A stretch of 64,000 bases of DNA from Bufo bufo (GCF_905171765.1 NC_053392.1:338489010-338553009); one strand, 5' to 3'; numbered from the stretch's first letter, positions 34,891 through 46,938 are shown. Translations and numbers: made by a program. Notes: generated by a model not told the origin, from the sequence alone.

Positions 34891-35722
34891 GGGGGTGTGG
34901 CCTGACATGCATGGAGTGAGGAAGCAGAGTTTCAGTGCTCCTCCAACATCCTGATTTTATGCTAAAAACATCCAGCCAACTAAGGGTTATTTCAATTCCC
35001 ACAGGCACTAACTAGGTACCTTGAGTGGTGGGAACACACCGGACCACCCGACGAGCTGCTGATCGCTCCTCATCCTGCAACAAGATCAGCCCTGAGGTGA
35101 GAACGGCCAAGAGCTGCGCGAGACACTTGAGGAGCTGCGTCTGAGCCACTGACCCCTCCGATTCCTTGGAGAAGCTGTCTGCAACAGCGGTGCTGACCCC
35201 AGAGCGGCGTAATTGCGGTGGGCTGCCGCCCGATACCGGAGGAGACCCGCGACCTGTGGTGAAGCCGCGGAACGTGCCGCGTGGTAAGCGCCATCTTGGG
35301 GGTGGACAGTGGAGACAGTGAGTTGAAGCGCCTCATACCTAACGCAGCAGACGGAGCGTAGCAGCGCAACTTCTTAAGTACACATACCTCTGCTGCTGGG
35401 TATATCAATATCGGACTCTCTGAGTCCCTCTCTTGGAGAGGTGTCAGGTCGAAATTATAGTGGCTACCTGAGAGCCCCCTGGTCATTTGAAGGAAGTCAA
35501 GGGAGTGGGATTGACATACTTACCCCCCTTGTGCAAAGAAAGCAGTACTTGTCTAGCTGACAGATCCCTCACATTAAGCTGGACTCAGTTACGTGTCCTT
35601 CAGGCACTATACAGAATCTAGGCACCTGTGTTTTTTGTCCCTACTGTGCATCTTACTAACTGGAGACTGTTTCTATCGGCCGCAGAACCCCCTCTGTGGC
35701 TCCGTCAACTGCTAAACAATAC
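34891..35722 (+). promoter_or_regulatory. 5' untranslated region of L1 copy B, presumed internal promoter
   Basis: This 0.8-kb GC-rich leader precedes ORF1. CCATCTTGGGGG at about 35292 matches the YY1-type core that is also present, on the opposite strand, near the start of copy A. Its use as a promoter is inferred from the way L1 elements carry internal promoters. Confidence 0.5.
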
Positions 35723-36523
35723 ATGGATGCCATGAGTCAGACAGAGCATGAAGGTGAGGGATCCCAAGTCTCTGTGCCCTCTGCTGAAACATCTCAGATC
35801 ATGAAAGCCATTGCAGCCTGCCAAGCTGCTCTCACATCAAAAATAGATCATCTCCAATCTGATCTCAGCTGCTTGCGGCACGACTTTGACAAAATAAGGG
35901 AAAGAACGACGGCAGTAGAGCAAAGAGTGAGTGGCGTGGAAGATGCGTCCAGACAGGTGGAAGCTGACACCAGGCGGTTGTTGCAACAAGTTCAGATGCT
36001 GCAAGCTAGAGCGGAAGATGCTGAAAACCGCAGCAGACGCAATAACGTCCGCATCCTGGGCCTGCCAGAACGTGCAGAGGGATCTACCCCAGAAACATTT
36101 GCAGAACAAATTATCAAGGATGTATTGAGCCCTACCACTTTATCCGGTTCTTTTGTGGTGGAGAGGGCACATCGTGTTCCAACTAGGCCATTACCGCCGG
36201 GATCCCCAGCGAGACCGTTCATCATGAGAATCCTGAATTACAGGGATAGGGATGCCATTCTGCTGGCCGCTAGACAGAGGGGTAACATTACCTATGAAAA
36301 TGTCCGCCTGTCGTTCTACCCAGATTTTACCGCGGAGGTGCAAAAGAAAAGAAAGCAATTTACGGAGGTACGAGCAAGGCTGAGGGATAAAAATGTGAAA
36401 TATGCAATGATTTATCCTTCTCGGCTGCGGGTGCAGGACGGGGAAGCTGTCCGTTTCTTTAATACTCCTGAAGAAGCCTCAGATTGGATCGACAGGACCA
36501 TGAATGCAAGGCCCCATCGCTGA
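35723..36523 (+). CDS. L1/Tx1 ORF1 RNA-binding protein, copy B (intact)
   Basis: This 266-residue frame encodes the LINE nucleic-acid chaperone that packages the RNA for reverse transcription. I chose the ATG at 35723 (MDAMSQTEHEGEG); the frame extends upstream to a GTG at 35696 that could be a mutated older ATG. A coiled coil with regular leucines follows (LQSDLSCLRHDFDKIRERT and VEDASRQVEADTRRLLQQVQ). Then comes the RRM-like domain: AENRSRRNNVRILGLPE, VVERAHRVPTRPL and MRILNYRDRDAIL. The C-terminal domain has VRLSFYPDFTAEVQKKR and VKYAMIYPSRLRV, ending near DWIDRTM. No stop or frameshift interrupts it. ORF2 follows after about 450 bp in the usual LINE order. Confidence 0.88.
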   Translation: MDAMSQTEHEGEGSQVSVPSAETSQIMKAIAACQAALTSKIDHLQSDLSCLRHDFDKIRERTTAVEQRVSGVEDASRQVEADTRRLLQQVQMLQARAEDAENRSRRNNVRILGLPERAEGSTPETFAEQIIKDVLSPTTLSGSFVVERAHRVPTRPLPPGSPARPFIMRILNYRDRDAILLAARQRGNITYENVRLSFYPDFTAEVQKKRKQFTEVRARLRDKNVKYAMIYPSRLRVQDGEAVRFFNTPEEASDWIDRTMNARPHR

Positions 36524-36979
36524 TGAACTGACCTCATGTGGTGACTAGATGAATAGTTTATATCTGGCAGTATGGCGGTATGCCCCCCTGAGTGAGGAAG
36601 GGGGTGGGAGTGTCAGTTTTACTGTTCCGTTGTTGTCTCATGCCTTATATTAGATGCGTGGGAGTTGTTAACTAATTGCGAGCCATTCTGTTTTAATCTT
36701 ATATATGTGTGCTGGATGGCAATGTCCTGTACAGGCACGCACTGTTACTTGAAAGAATGTATATCTGTTTTTTCATCACCAAAGTAGAGATAGAGTCTAC
36801 ATGCTAAATTAGAGAGTTAGGGTAGGGCAATCACACTCAAAGTTTTCTTGGTTAAGGGATATAGGCTCAACCATGTTAGGGAGGTTTGGGCAGGGTGGGC
36901 TGAGTGGGTTTGGGGAGGATAGTTGGGGGGGAGTCTCTGTTCTGAATTTGTCTTTGAGAAGATGTGTATGTGTGTGTGA

Positions 36980-39900
36980 ATGGTCCCTCATCGGTCTGAG
37001 ACAGTGGATATTTTCTCTCTGGTGGGAAAAATGGCGTTGATCAAACTATTGTCCTGGAATGTCAGGGGTCTCAACAATAAGATCAAGAGATCTTTGGTGT
37101 TTAACTATTTAAAGAAGTACAATCCAGATATTATCTTACTGCAGGAAACGCATCTGCAAGGAGGGAAAGTGCTTGCTATGAGGCGCCCTTGGGTAGGTCC
37201 CACATATCATGCAGTACACTCAAGCCACGCCAGGGGTGTCTCTATTTTGATTGCGAAGAGTCTCTCATTTCAAATAATCTCTGTACAATTGGACCCACAG
37301 GGCAGATATGTAATCTTACATGCCACCATCAGAGGCCTGCAATACCTAATTGTGGGAGTGTATATTCCACCGCCATTCCGCAGGGACATCCTAGACCTGA
37401 TTATAGCCAAAATAGCACTATTTCCAGAGGTGCCTTGCATCATTATGGGGGATTTTAACGCCACCTTAGACCCAATACGGGACAGATTGAATCCCCAGAT
37501 CTCTCACAACAATGCTCTCTCACGCTGGGCCGATGCTTACAACCTGATAGAAACGTGGCGTTATTTGCACCCCACAGATGCACAATTCTCATGCTACTCC
37601 GCTTCTGCAGGCTCATTATCACGTATAGATCTAGCCTTTATTAGCAAAGATCTGTCACCCCACATCAGGTCTAGTGAATATCTGCCGAGAGGTGTTTCGG
37701 ACCATGCTCCCCTGATGCTGATCATGTCCCAGCCGTTGGCGCCAGCAGAGAAGCAATGGCGGCTTAATCCTATGTGGTTAGACGTCTTACCGGTGGTGGG
37801 AGAGTGTGTAGATGTCATGGGGAACTACTGGAGAGAAAATGAAGGGTCCACAAACCCCCTAACGGAATGGGAAGCTTCTAAAGCTGTGATGAGGGGTGCA
37901 CTGATATCCGCAATAGCAACCTACAGGAAGGAATTAAATGTTAAGAGGGCTAAATTGGAGAGAGTGCTAATTGACAGTGAAAGGAAGTACACTGCAGACC
38001 CATGTAGCGAGAACCAAAGTGTGTGGCTAGATGCGCAGCGAAGATTTAATTTGCTTCTAACTGAATACACTCAAAAGAAACTCCTGAATCAAAAACAAAC
38101 ATTTTTTTCAGATGGGGACAAGTGTGGTAGAACCCTGGCATACCTGGCTAGATCTGAAACCCAGCAGACGATAGTGGCAGGAATCCTGAATGAACAGGGT
38201 GATTTGTTAAGGGAACCTAAAGACATATGCTGTCAATTTGCCTCCTACTATAATACATTATATATCCCTAAAACCGCAAATGCCCCGGAGAAGATTGCTG
38301 AATTCCTATTAGGTATCAATATCCCTTCTCTGAACAGGGAAGATAGGAAGACCCTAGCAGCAGACATATCAGACCTAGAGATTGAAGCGGCTATTAACTC
38401 CTTAGCTGCTAAGAAGACCCCAGGACCAGACGGTTTCCCAGCTGAATGGTATAAGCGATTCTCAGAAGATTTGATTCCTAGAATGGGGAAGCTATTGAGT
38501 CATGCGCTAGAACATGACTCACTGCCTCCTTCCTTTTCAGAGGCGACAATAGTAGTAATACATAAGCATGGGAAGCCGGCTGATCAATGTAGCTCTTATC
38601 GGCCTATATCACTTCTAAATTTGGACGTCAAAATCTTTGCAAAAGTCCTGGCGTTGAGGTTAAGGGGAGTAATCCTCTCCCTAGTGGGGGTAGACCAGTT
38701 GGGCTTCATGCCGGGGAAAACCAACATGATAACCGAGGTATGAGGGTTCTGGCCTCCTTAGATAATGAGAAGGCTTTTGACTCCGTAGAGTGGGACTTTA
38801 TGTGGGCAGTGCTGACTCGGATGGGGTTCCCTGAAAAATACCTAAGGTGGCTGCGAATAATATATAGATCGCCTGTGGCGCGAGTTAGAGTAAATGGATA
38901 TATGTCGGAACCCTTCTCTCTAGGGAGGGGCACCAGACAGGGTTGCCCTCTCTCCCCCCTGTTATTTGCATTAATAATGGAGCCGCTGTCGATACTCATT
39001 TCCTCCGACTCTAATATAGAGGGATGGGATATAGCCGGGATTACTGAAAAACTATCTTTATATGCTGATGACATGTTGGTTTACCTAGCCGACCCGGGGA
39101 AATCCTTAGACGCCCTTCTACAGGTTGTAGACCATTTTGGTAGTCTCTCAGGTCTGCGGGTGAACTGGGCCAAATCCAGTCTGTGCCTAATTGACGAGTT
39201 TGACCCTGTTCACATATCATTGAATACTGGCCTTCAGATTGTGGAGAAGTTCACTTATTTGGGGATCGTTATTCATAAAGAAGTAGTGAAGTTCTATGAA
39301 CTAAATGTGATTCCAACAGTTCATTATATTAGCAAAAAACTAGAAGCTTGGGAAAACCTGCCTCTGAACCTCATGGGACGTATCAATATTATAAAGATGA
39401 TACTTCTCCCGAAACTGCTGTACATATATAGGGCTGCTCCGATACTTATTCCTAAGAAACACTTTACTACAATAGATAAAGCGATCACTCCCTTTATCTG
39501 GAGCAAATCCACTCCCAGGATAGCGAGACGCACCCTACAGGCAACATACATGCAGGGAGGACTGGCCATGCCCAATATGTACATGTACTATGTGGCCGCA
39601 CAGTTGAACTATGTGGCATGGTGGATACGGGCAGATGCGGGCAATCCAGCGGTAGTGTTAGAAGCGGCCTTGATGGGTTCCTATGAAGCACTCACAAATC
39701 TAGCTTATAGGAAAGGGGCTAGTGGTATGGACCACTACACCCAATCTATGGCTGTAGTGGTGAAGATTTGGGTTAAATGGAGTCAGATGAGAGACTCGGG
39801 TGAGGACAAGTTCACTTGGTCACCATATCTGCCGCTTTGGAGGAATAGAGCCCTACCAGAACTACTGTCACTAACGGAATTTGAATTTTGGCCCCAAAAA

Positions 39901-40738
39901 GGGATACGATATCTCACCCAATTATATGATAAAGGTTTATTCAGGTCCTTTAGTAGCTTGAAGCAAGAACTTAACCTGCCCCAACATAATCTATACAGAT
40001 ATTTTCAACTTAGACACGCGTGTCATGCACAATTTGGTAGAGAACCTCTGAACCTGGAGTGGGGTCCAGTGGAAGCAGTATTTAGAAGGGTCCCTCTGGT
40101 CAAACCGGTATCGGCTCTTTATGCGTCACTAATGAGGCTACAAGACTCCACCCTCGATAAATCTATGGTGAGATGGGGAAAAGATGTAGAACACTTAGAA
40201 GATACGCATATAAAGGAAATCAGTCACACCTGGAGGTCAACAGGTTGTAAGTGCTAGAGACCAGGTAATACAAGTTAAATGGCTCCATAGAGTGTACTAT
40301 ACTCCTGAGAGACTTTTCAAAATGGGCAAATTACCGGACCCGAGATGCACGCAGTGTGGATTTGAAAAGGGCTGCCTCATCCATGTGATTTGGCAGTGTC
40401 CAGACATCCGTGCCTTCTGGACGGAGATCCATGCCTACATTAATGGTAGACTGGGTCTGCCCAATGTCTGTACCTCTCTGACAAGTCTATTGGGGATAGC
40501 TAATGAAGTCATTCCCACCAGATTTGGCAGGAAACTATACAGAATTCTATTATTTTATGCTAGAAAAATCATCCTCCTTAACTGGAAACCCCCTAAGACC
40601 CCTACTTTGCAACAATGGATACAAGTAGTGAACACTAATCTCGAAACATATAAGTTTATATATGAGAGACGTGGGGTGTCTGACCGATTTTTGAAAATCT
40701 GGGGTCCTTGGATTGAGGCCCAAACACTGCTGCCTTAG
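36980..40738 (+). pseudogene. L1/Tx1 ORF2 endonuclease-reverse transcriptase, copy B (two frame breaks)
   Basis: The first ATG is at 36980, but MALIKLLSWNVRGL at 37031 is the better start by comparison with copy A. The endonuclease domain is complete: SWNVRGL, LLQETHL, MGDFNATLDP, SRIDLAFIS and SDHAPLML. Reverse-transcriptase blocks are KTPGPDGFPAEWY, SYRPISLLNLDVK, DQLGFMPGK, SLDNEKAFDSVEW, GTRQGCPLSPLLF, LYADDMLVYL and YLGIVI, all with catalytic residues present. The frame breaks between MPGK and SLDNEKAFDS (about 38720), where about 43 nt seem to be missing relative to copy A. It breaks again at about 40243, after which VSARDQVIQVKWLHRVYYTP and the C-terminal CTQCGFEKGCLIHVIWQC are read in another frame. 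It is therefore inactive as it stands. Confidence 0.9.
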
Positions 40739-41022
40739 GAGACAATGATGGTCTTGTCTCTGACTGCTGAGGGTTGGCGTGAATGAGTGTGTGTATGCAA
40801 TACTCTCAGTACTTTAAGTCATATTCCAGTGAGTGTTACACGCATTATCCAGTGAATTTCACTTCAGAATTGGGCGAAATGTTAAATAAAGATATTGCGG
40901 CTAACCCATGTTAGTAATGTACTGAGATTTGAAGTGATATACATGTTATTTGTGTATCTGTAATGTTTGTTAACTTTAATCAATAAAAATATACTATAAA
41001 AAAAAAAAGATATATGCTAAAA

Positions 41023-42380
41023 AATGAAAAAAAAAGAAAGAAAAAGAAGAATCGAAAATTTCGAACAATATAGAAATTCAGAGAATATAGAAAAATCAAA
41101 GAATATAGAAAAAATATAAATTCAAGGAGAACAATATCTTCGGTCCACTTAATGTGTTAGGACAGAGTTCGCATATAATGTTCCTTAAAGTCCTTGATAT
41201 GTCATTTGTGTCCTGTAGGGGGAGCTAAAGATGGTTACAGCTGAGGGTGATTGCAGCCGGGAACGATGCAAGTGCCTGGTTCGCTGGGAGAAAAATGTAA
41301 GTGCGCATGTAGCAGGATCGACATATGAATACCCTCTAAATTCGTAGCTTTGTGTCGATACGGGTTAGGTATGTCGATATAATAAATAAGTTGCAAACTA
41401 AAAAAAGGGGGGGAACATAGACAGGTGCTCAATGTAGAGGCACCCTATTGGTGTTACGTTACCCGTTCTGCTGCTGTGTTATTCGCCGGCCTTGCTCTAC
41501 CTGCCCATGACGTGGCGTCCCACGTGGGCAGGAGCGGCGGCTTGGAGTTTTAAAAAGACCGGATATCGATGCAAGTCTTCCAATTGATGCGAATCTTCGA
41601 AATGATGCGTTCTTTGAAAAGATCGATGAGTGTCTTTTTAATCCTATTTCCAAGTAATGTGTTTGCGATCTGAAGGGTGGCGATGCTGCAGGGTACCAGA
41701 CGCGTTTCGAAGCACAGTGCTTCTTCCTCAGTGGCAAAGGTAGATCCTGTTCCGTGACGCCAAAAATTGCAACGGGTGGACTCCCTTCGGGGTCCTCTCT
41801 ATAACATGCGTTCCAGGTGTAGGAAATTCGAAGAGTGGTATGTTGCGGCCTAAAATGTTTCTTTATGTGTCACTGTGCTCCTACCTGGATACGGCTGGAT
41901 GCCAGGCTTTGGCTCCGAAGGATGCTAGGCTTTGGCCTAGGACAAAACATCTAGGGCCGAAGCCCTGAATGTTTTTACTTACTGACGCCTATGTATCCCT
42001 AGTGGCGTTGCTACGGCTGATATCATCCAATGCGGTAGAAAATGGTGTCACCCCCCTCGGGATGAGTCACGTAGGGGACGGCCATCAAGCTCCGCCCTGC
42101 CGCTGACGTCCCTTCACTTCCTTCACTGAGCCTGCCGACTGACCCAAGAGGTAACGGGAGGGTTTGGATAGTAAACAGACCGCTGACGTGGAGAAGGGGG
42201 GCTAAGCAGACAGATTGCCGACGCGGGGGGGGGGGTCAGGGGTGGGATTAAAAATTTTAAGAACAGGTTCCCTACTCAACGGCGGACGCCCAGCGTCACG
42301 ACTCAGACACCATATATATCCAACACACATACACATAAATACACCATATACATGGTACACATACATAAATACACTATATA
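41023..42380. other. Non-coding stretch with short repeats
   Basis: From 41024 to 41120 there are AGAATATAGAAAAA repeats. GTTTCGAAGCACAGTGCTTC (41704-41723) forms a small hairpin inside text often seen in frog repeats. An A/C-rich microsatellite-like tract (ACACATACACATAAATACAC) lies at 42310-42380, and a run of G at about 42226-42236. No gene is supported; frames here are short and lack motifs. Confidence 0.4.
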
Positions 42381-42387
42381 TATACTA

Positions 42388-43945
42388 CGTGCAGAATTAT
42401 TAGGCAAATGAGTATTTTGACCACATCATCCTCTTTATGCATGTTGTCTTACTCCAAGCTGTATAGGCTCGAAAGCCTACTACCAATTAAGCATATTAGG
42501 TGATGTGCATCTCTGTAATGAGAAGGGGTGTGGTCTAATGACATCAACACCCTATATCAGGTGTGCATAATTATTAGGCAACTTCCTTTCCTTTGGCAAA
42601 ATGGGTCAAAAGAAGGACTTGACAGGCTCAGAAAAGTCAAAAATAGTGAGATATCTTGCAGAGGGATGCAGCACTCTTAAAATTGCAAAGCTTCTGAAGC
42701 GTGATCATCGAACAATCAAGCGTTTCATTCAAAATAGTCAACAGGGTCGCAAGAAGCGTGTGGAAAAACCAAGGCGCAAAATAACTGCCCATGAACTGAG
42801 AAAAGTCAAGCGTGCAGCTGCCAAGATGCCACTTGCCACCAGTTTGGCCATATTTCAGAGCTGCAACATCACTGGAGTGCCCAAAAGCACAAGGTGTGCA
42901 ATACTCAGAGACATGGCCAAGGTAAGAAAGGCTGAAAGACGACCACCACTGAACAAGACACACAAGCTGAAACGTCAAGACTGGGCCAAGAAATATCTCA
43001 AGACTGATTTTTCTAAGGTTTTATGGACTGATGAAATGAGAGTGAGTCTTGATGGGCCAGATGGATGGGCCCGTGGCTGGATTAGTAAAGGGCAGAGAGC
43101 TCCAGTCCGACTCAGACGCCAGCAAGGTGGAGGTGGAGTACTGGTTTGGGCTGGTATCATCAAAGATGAGCTTGTGGGGCCTTTTCGGGTTGAGGATGGA
43201 GTCAAGCTCAACTCCCAGTCCTACTGCCAGTTTCTGGAAGACACCTTCTTCAAGCAGTGGTACAGGAAGAAGTCTGCATCCTTCAAGAAAAACATGATTT
43301 TCATGCAGGACAATGCTCCATCACACGCGTCCAAGTACTCCACAGCGTGGCTGGCAAGAAAGGGTATAAAAGAAGAAAATCTAATGACATGGCCTCCTTG
43401 TTCACCTGATCTGAACCCCATTGAGAACCTGTGGTCCATCATCAAATGTGAGATTTACAAGGAGGGAAAACAGTACACCTCTCTGAACAGTGTCTGGGAG
43501 GCTGTGGTTGCTGCTGCACGCAATGTTGATGGTGAACAGATCAAAAAACTGACAGAATCCATGGATGGCAGGCTTTTGAGTGTCCTTGCAAAGAAAGGTG
43601 GCTATATTGGTCAATGATTTGTTTTTGTTTTGTTTTTGAATGTCAGAAATGTATATTTGTGAATGTTGAGATGTTATATTGGTTTCACTGGTAAAAATAA
43701 ATAATTGAAATGGGTATATATTTGTTTTTTGTTAAGTTGCCTAATAATTATGCACAGTAATAGTCACCTGCACACACAGATATCCCCCTAAAATAGCTAA
43801 AACTAAAAACAAACTAAAAACTACTTCCAAAAATATTTAGCTTTGATATTAATGAGTTTTTTGGGTTCATTGAGAACATGGTTGTTGTTCAATAATAAAA
43901 TTAATCCTCAAAAATACAACTTGCCTAATAATTCTGCACTCCCTG
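42388..43945 (+). mobile_element. Tc1-type element with inner and outer direct repeats
   Basis: The terminus motif GCA(G/T)AATTATTAGGCAA occurs four times: outer left at about 42391, inner left at about 42563, and complementary copies at about 43736 (inner right) and 43919 (outer right). This reproduces the IR/DR arrangement known from Sleeping Beauty-type elements, about 200 bp at each end. TA borders the left (42386-42387) and right (43946-43947) ends. The left outermost bases differ slightly from the right. It encloses an intact transposase frame and is inserted in the C-rich family X repeat. Confidence 0.82.
42601..43617 (+). CDS. Tc1/mariner-superfamily transposase, apparently intact
   Basis: This enzyme would bind the inverted repeats and move the element by cut and paste at TA. 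The 338-residue frame starts MGQKKDLTGSEKSKIVRYLA with a first helix-turn-helix (LKIAKLLKRDHRTIKRFI). A GRKKR-type basic hook and a second helix-turn-helix follow at about residues 50-115. Catalytic residues are in LWTDEMRVSL (Asp), MQDNAPSHASKY (Asp) and SPDLNPIENLW (Glu). I count 37 residues between the second Asp and the Glu, so it is a DD37E-type member and not classical DD34E. The length is normal for Tc1, and no stop or frameshift is visible. The start lies about 200 bp inside the left end, just after the inner direct repeat. Whether it is active cannot be judged. Confidence 0.9.
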   Translation: MGQKKDLTGSEKSKIVRYLAEGCSTLKIAKLLKRDHRTIKRFIQNSQQGRKKRVEKPRRKITAHELRKVKRAAAKMPLATSLAIFQSCNITGVPKSTRCAILRDMAKVRKAERRPPLNKTHKLKRQDWAKKYLKTDFSKVLWTDEMRVSLDGPDGWARGWISKGQRAPVRLRRQQGGGGVLVWAGIIKDELVGPFRVEDGVKLNSQSYCQFLEDTFFKQWYRKKSASFKKNMIFMQDNAPSHASKYSTAWLARKGIKEENLMTWPPCSPDLNPIENLWSIIKCEIYKEGKQYTSLNSVWEAVVAAARNVDGEQIKKLTESMDGRLLSVLAKKGGYIGQ

Positions 43946-43954
43946 TACAGCCCA

Positions 43955-44990
43955 AATTAATATGGCCCAATTCTCTAAATCCCCCCCTCCCCCCGCATTG
44001 TGCTGTACTTGATATACAGCAGCACGTACCTCTCACATCCAGGGCCTCCCAGGTGACATCTCCCCCAATGTAGATCTTCTCTGTCATCATCTTCTCCATT
44101 TGGTCCAGACACTTCTTTCAGCCGCTCCCCGTCTCTGCAGAGTGTGACACACAGACATCTTAGTGTCCTCACTTTTCTATCATCATCCCCCAACCTGGAG
44201 TCCCCACAGTTATCCTGCTGCTCACTGTGCCTCGGCCCCAATACCACAAATACTATCCTGAAGAAATAATAGTGCCCCATAGTAATAGTGCTCCTCCTTG
44301 TCCCACCAATAGTAATTCCCTTCTAGTATGCCCTCATTAGTAATACTGCCCCCTACACTGCCCCACATTAAGTAATATGCCCCCCTACACTGCCCCACAT
44401 TAAGTAATATGCCCCCCTCATTATGTAATTTGCCCCCACACTGCCTCACATTATTTACTTTGCCCCCCACACTGCCCCACATCATGTAATTCCCCCCACA
44501 CACTGCCTCACATTATGTAATTTGCCCCTACACTGCCCCACATTATATGATTTGCCCCCCACACTGCCCCACATCAAGTATTTTTCTCTCCATAGTGCTC
44601 CACATTAAGCAATTTGCCCCCCACACTGCCTCACATTATGTAATTTGCCTCCACACTGCCTCACATTATGTAATTTGCACCCCCACCCTACCCCACATTA
44701 TGTAATCCCCCCCACCCTGCCCCACATTAAGTAATTTGCCCTCCACACTGCCTCACATTAAGTAATTTGCCCCCACATTATATTTGCCCCCACACTGCCC
44801 TCTATTATGTAATATGCCCCTCACTAAGTAATTTGCCCCCACACTAAATATTTTTGCCCTCACACTGTCCTCCATTATGTAGTTTGCCCGCCACACTGCC
44901 CCCCACTAAGTAATTTGCCCCCCACACTAAGTAAATTTCCCCCCAGATTGCCCTTTATTATGTAGTCCCCCTCCGTACTTCTTTCGCTGA
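43955..44990. repeat. C-rich interspersed repeat, family X copy 2
   Basis: The first 380 bp align with 5427-5800 in the same orientation. After about 44330 the repeat turns into a degenerate array of about 31-bp units containing CACACTGCC(C/T)CACATTA and GTAATTTGCCCCC, which runs to about 44960. Copy 1 has a different tandem expansion (96-bp units) at the equivalent place. No gene is present. Confidence 0.65.
44030..44134 (-). other. Exon-like block in family X copy 2 (minus strand)
   Basis: On the minus strand CACACTCTGCAG precedes the block, and the block ends GTGAGAG followed by GTACGTGC, a near-consensus donor. One frame reads MEKMMTEKIY then GGDVTWEALDVRG, close to the peptide in copy 1. 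The block is 105 bp against 104 bp in copy 1. This may be a captured exon; the source gene was not recognised. Confidence 0.3.
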
Positions 44991-46720
44991 TCCTGTACAT
45001 TCTGTACTTGCCGGCTGCGCGAGCATGAGTTCAGTTAAGTTCAGTGTCTTCGGCGCGCAATCCCGTCCTGCGGCGCGTGATCCCGTGAGACCCACCGCTA
45101 AAGGCAGAAGTCTGATCAGACTAAGTGTAAAGTGAAAATACAGTACAGTACACTATATAGTATTATACAGACATCAGACCCACTGGATCTTCAAGAACCA
45201 AGTGGGTCTGGGTCAAAAAAATGTGAAAAAAAGTGAAAAAAATAAACACTTTTATCACTGATTAAAAATAAAAAAAATACAATTTACTACACATATTAGG
45301 TATTGCCGCTTCCATAATAACCTGCTCTATAAAAATATCACATGACCTAACCCCTCAGGTGAATTCCATAAAAAAAAACAAAAAAATGTAAAAAAAGCAA
45401 TTTTTGGTCACTTTACATCACAAGAAGTGTAATAGCAAGCGATCAAAAAAGTCATACACACCCCAAAATAGTGCCAATAAAACCGTCATCTCATCCCGCA
45501 AAAATCATACCCTACTCAAGATTATCACCCAAAAACTGAAAAATATATGGCTCTCGGACTATGGAGACACTAAAACATGATTTTTTTTGTTTCAAAATTG
45601 AAATAATTGTGTAAGACGTACATAAATAAAAAAAAAGTTGACATATTAGGTATTGCAACGTCTGTAATAACCTGCTCTATAAAAATACCTTATAATCTAA
45701 CCTGTTTGTAAATAACAAAAAATAAAAACGTGCCAAAACAGCAATTTCTTGTTGCCTCACAAAAAGTATAATATAGAGCAAACAAAATCATATTTACCCT
45801 AAAATAGTACCAACATAACTGCCACCCTATTCTGCAGTTTCCAAAATGGGGTCACTTTTTGGAGTTTCTACTCTAGGGGTGCATCAGGGGGGCTTCAAAT
45901 GGGACATGGTGTCAAAAAACCAGTCTAGCAAAATCTGCCTTTCAAAAAACATATGTCATCCCTTTCCTTCTGCGCCCTTGCGTGTGCCAGTACAACAGTT
46001 TACGACCACATACGGGGTGTTTCTGTAAACTACAGAATCAGGGCCGTAAATATTGAGTTTTATTTGGCTGTTAACCCTTGCTTTGTAACTGGAAAAAATA
46101 GATTCAATTGGAAAATCTGCCAAAAAAGTGAAATTTTGAATTTTTTCTCTGTTTTCCATTAATTGTTGTGGAACACCTAAAGGGTTAACAAAGTTTGTAA
46201 AATCAGTTTTGAATACCTTGAGGGGTGTAGTTTGTAAAATGGTGTAATTTTTGGGTGGTTTTTATTATGTAAGCCTCACAAAGTGACTTCAGACCTGAAT
46301 TGTTACTGAAAAGTGGGTTCTAAACTTCTAAGCCTTGTAATGTCCCCAAAAAATAAAATGGCATTCCCAATCCCAATATGATCCAAACATAAAGTAGACA
46401 TATGGGGATTGTAAATTAATAACTATTTTGGAGGTATTACTATGTATTATAGAAGTAGAGAAATTGAAATTTGGAAATTAGCAAATTTTTCCAGATTTTT
46501 GGTAAATTTGGATTATTTGTATAAATATTTATTTTTTTCACTCCATTTTACCAGTGTCATGAAGTACAATATGTAATGAAAAAACTATCTCAGAATGGCC
46601 TGGATAAGTAAAAGCGTTTTAAAGTTTTTCACACATAAAGTGACACTGGTCAGATTTGCAAAAAATGGCCTGGTCCTTAAGGTGAAAATGAGCCCAGTCC
46701 ATAAGGGGGGGGGGAGAAAA
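44991..46720. repeat. AT-rich non-autonomous transposon remnant
   Basis: Two blocks with AGGTATTGC(C/A) and ATAACCTGCTCTATAAAAAT, at about 45299 and 45650, show an internal duplication. CCAAAATGGGGTCACTTTTT at 45840 resembles modules of the piggyBac right arm. The right end reads TGGCCTGGTCCTTAAGGTG with AGCCCAGTCC, a style common at frog piggyBac-type termini. Terminal pairs were not established. No coding region is present. Confidence 0.45.
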
Positions 46721-46938
46721 AATTGTCTGTTTTTACGTTTTTTTTATTCAATATGACAGTCATATATCACGTAAACAAAATTAATGAAAGGCACTTACTA
46801 ATGTATTGTAATTGTCTATATTGCTTCCTTTGCTGGCTTGATTCAATTTTCAATCACATTATACACTGCTCATATCCAGGCGACATGACCAACCTGCATT
46901 TCATCAGCGGTGGTCGTGCTTGCACACCATAGGAAAAA

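Larger units (their letters stand above)
34891..41005 (+). mobile_element. Young full-length L1/Tx1-clade LINE, copy B
   Basis: A perfect 17-bp target duplication, AAAGATATATGCTAAAA, flanks the element at 34874-34890 and 41006-41022. The element starts GGGGGTGTGGCCTGACATG, has a long GC-rich 5' UTR, ORF1 at 35723-36523, a 0.45-kb spacer, ORF2 at 37031-40738, and a 3' end with CAATAAAAATATACT followed by an A-run (some terminal A shared with the duplication). The intact duplication and ORF1 point to recent insertion. The order of genes and the ORF1/ORF2 motifs match copy A. Confidence 0.93.
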
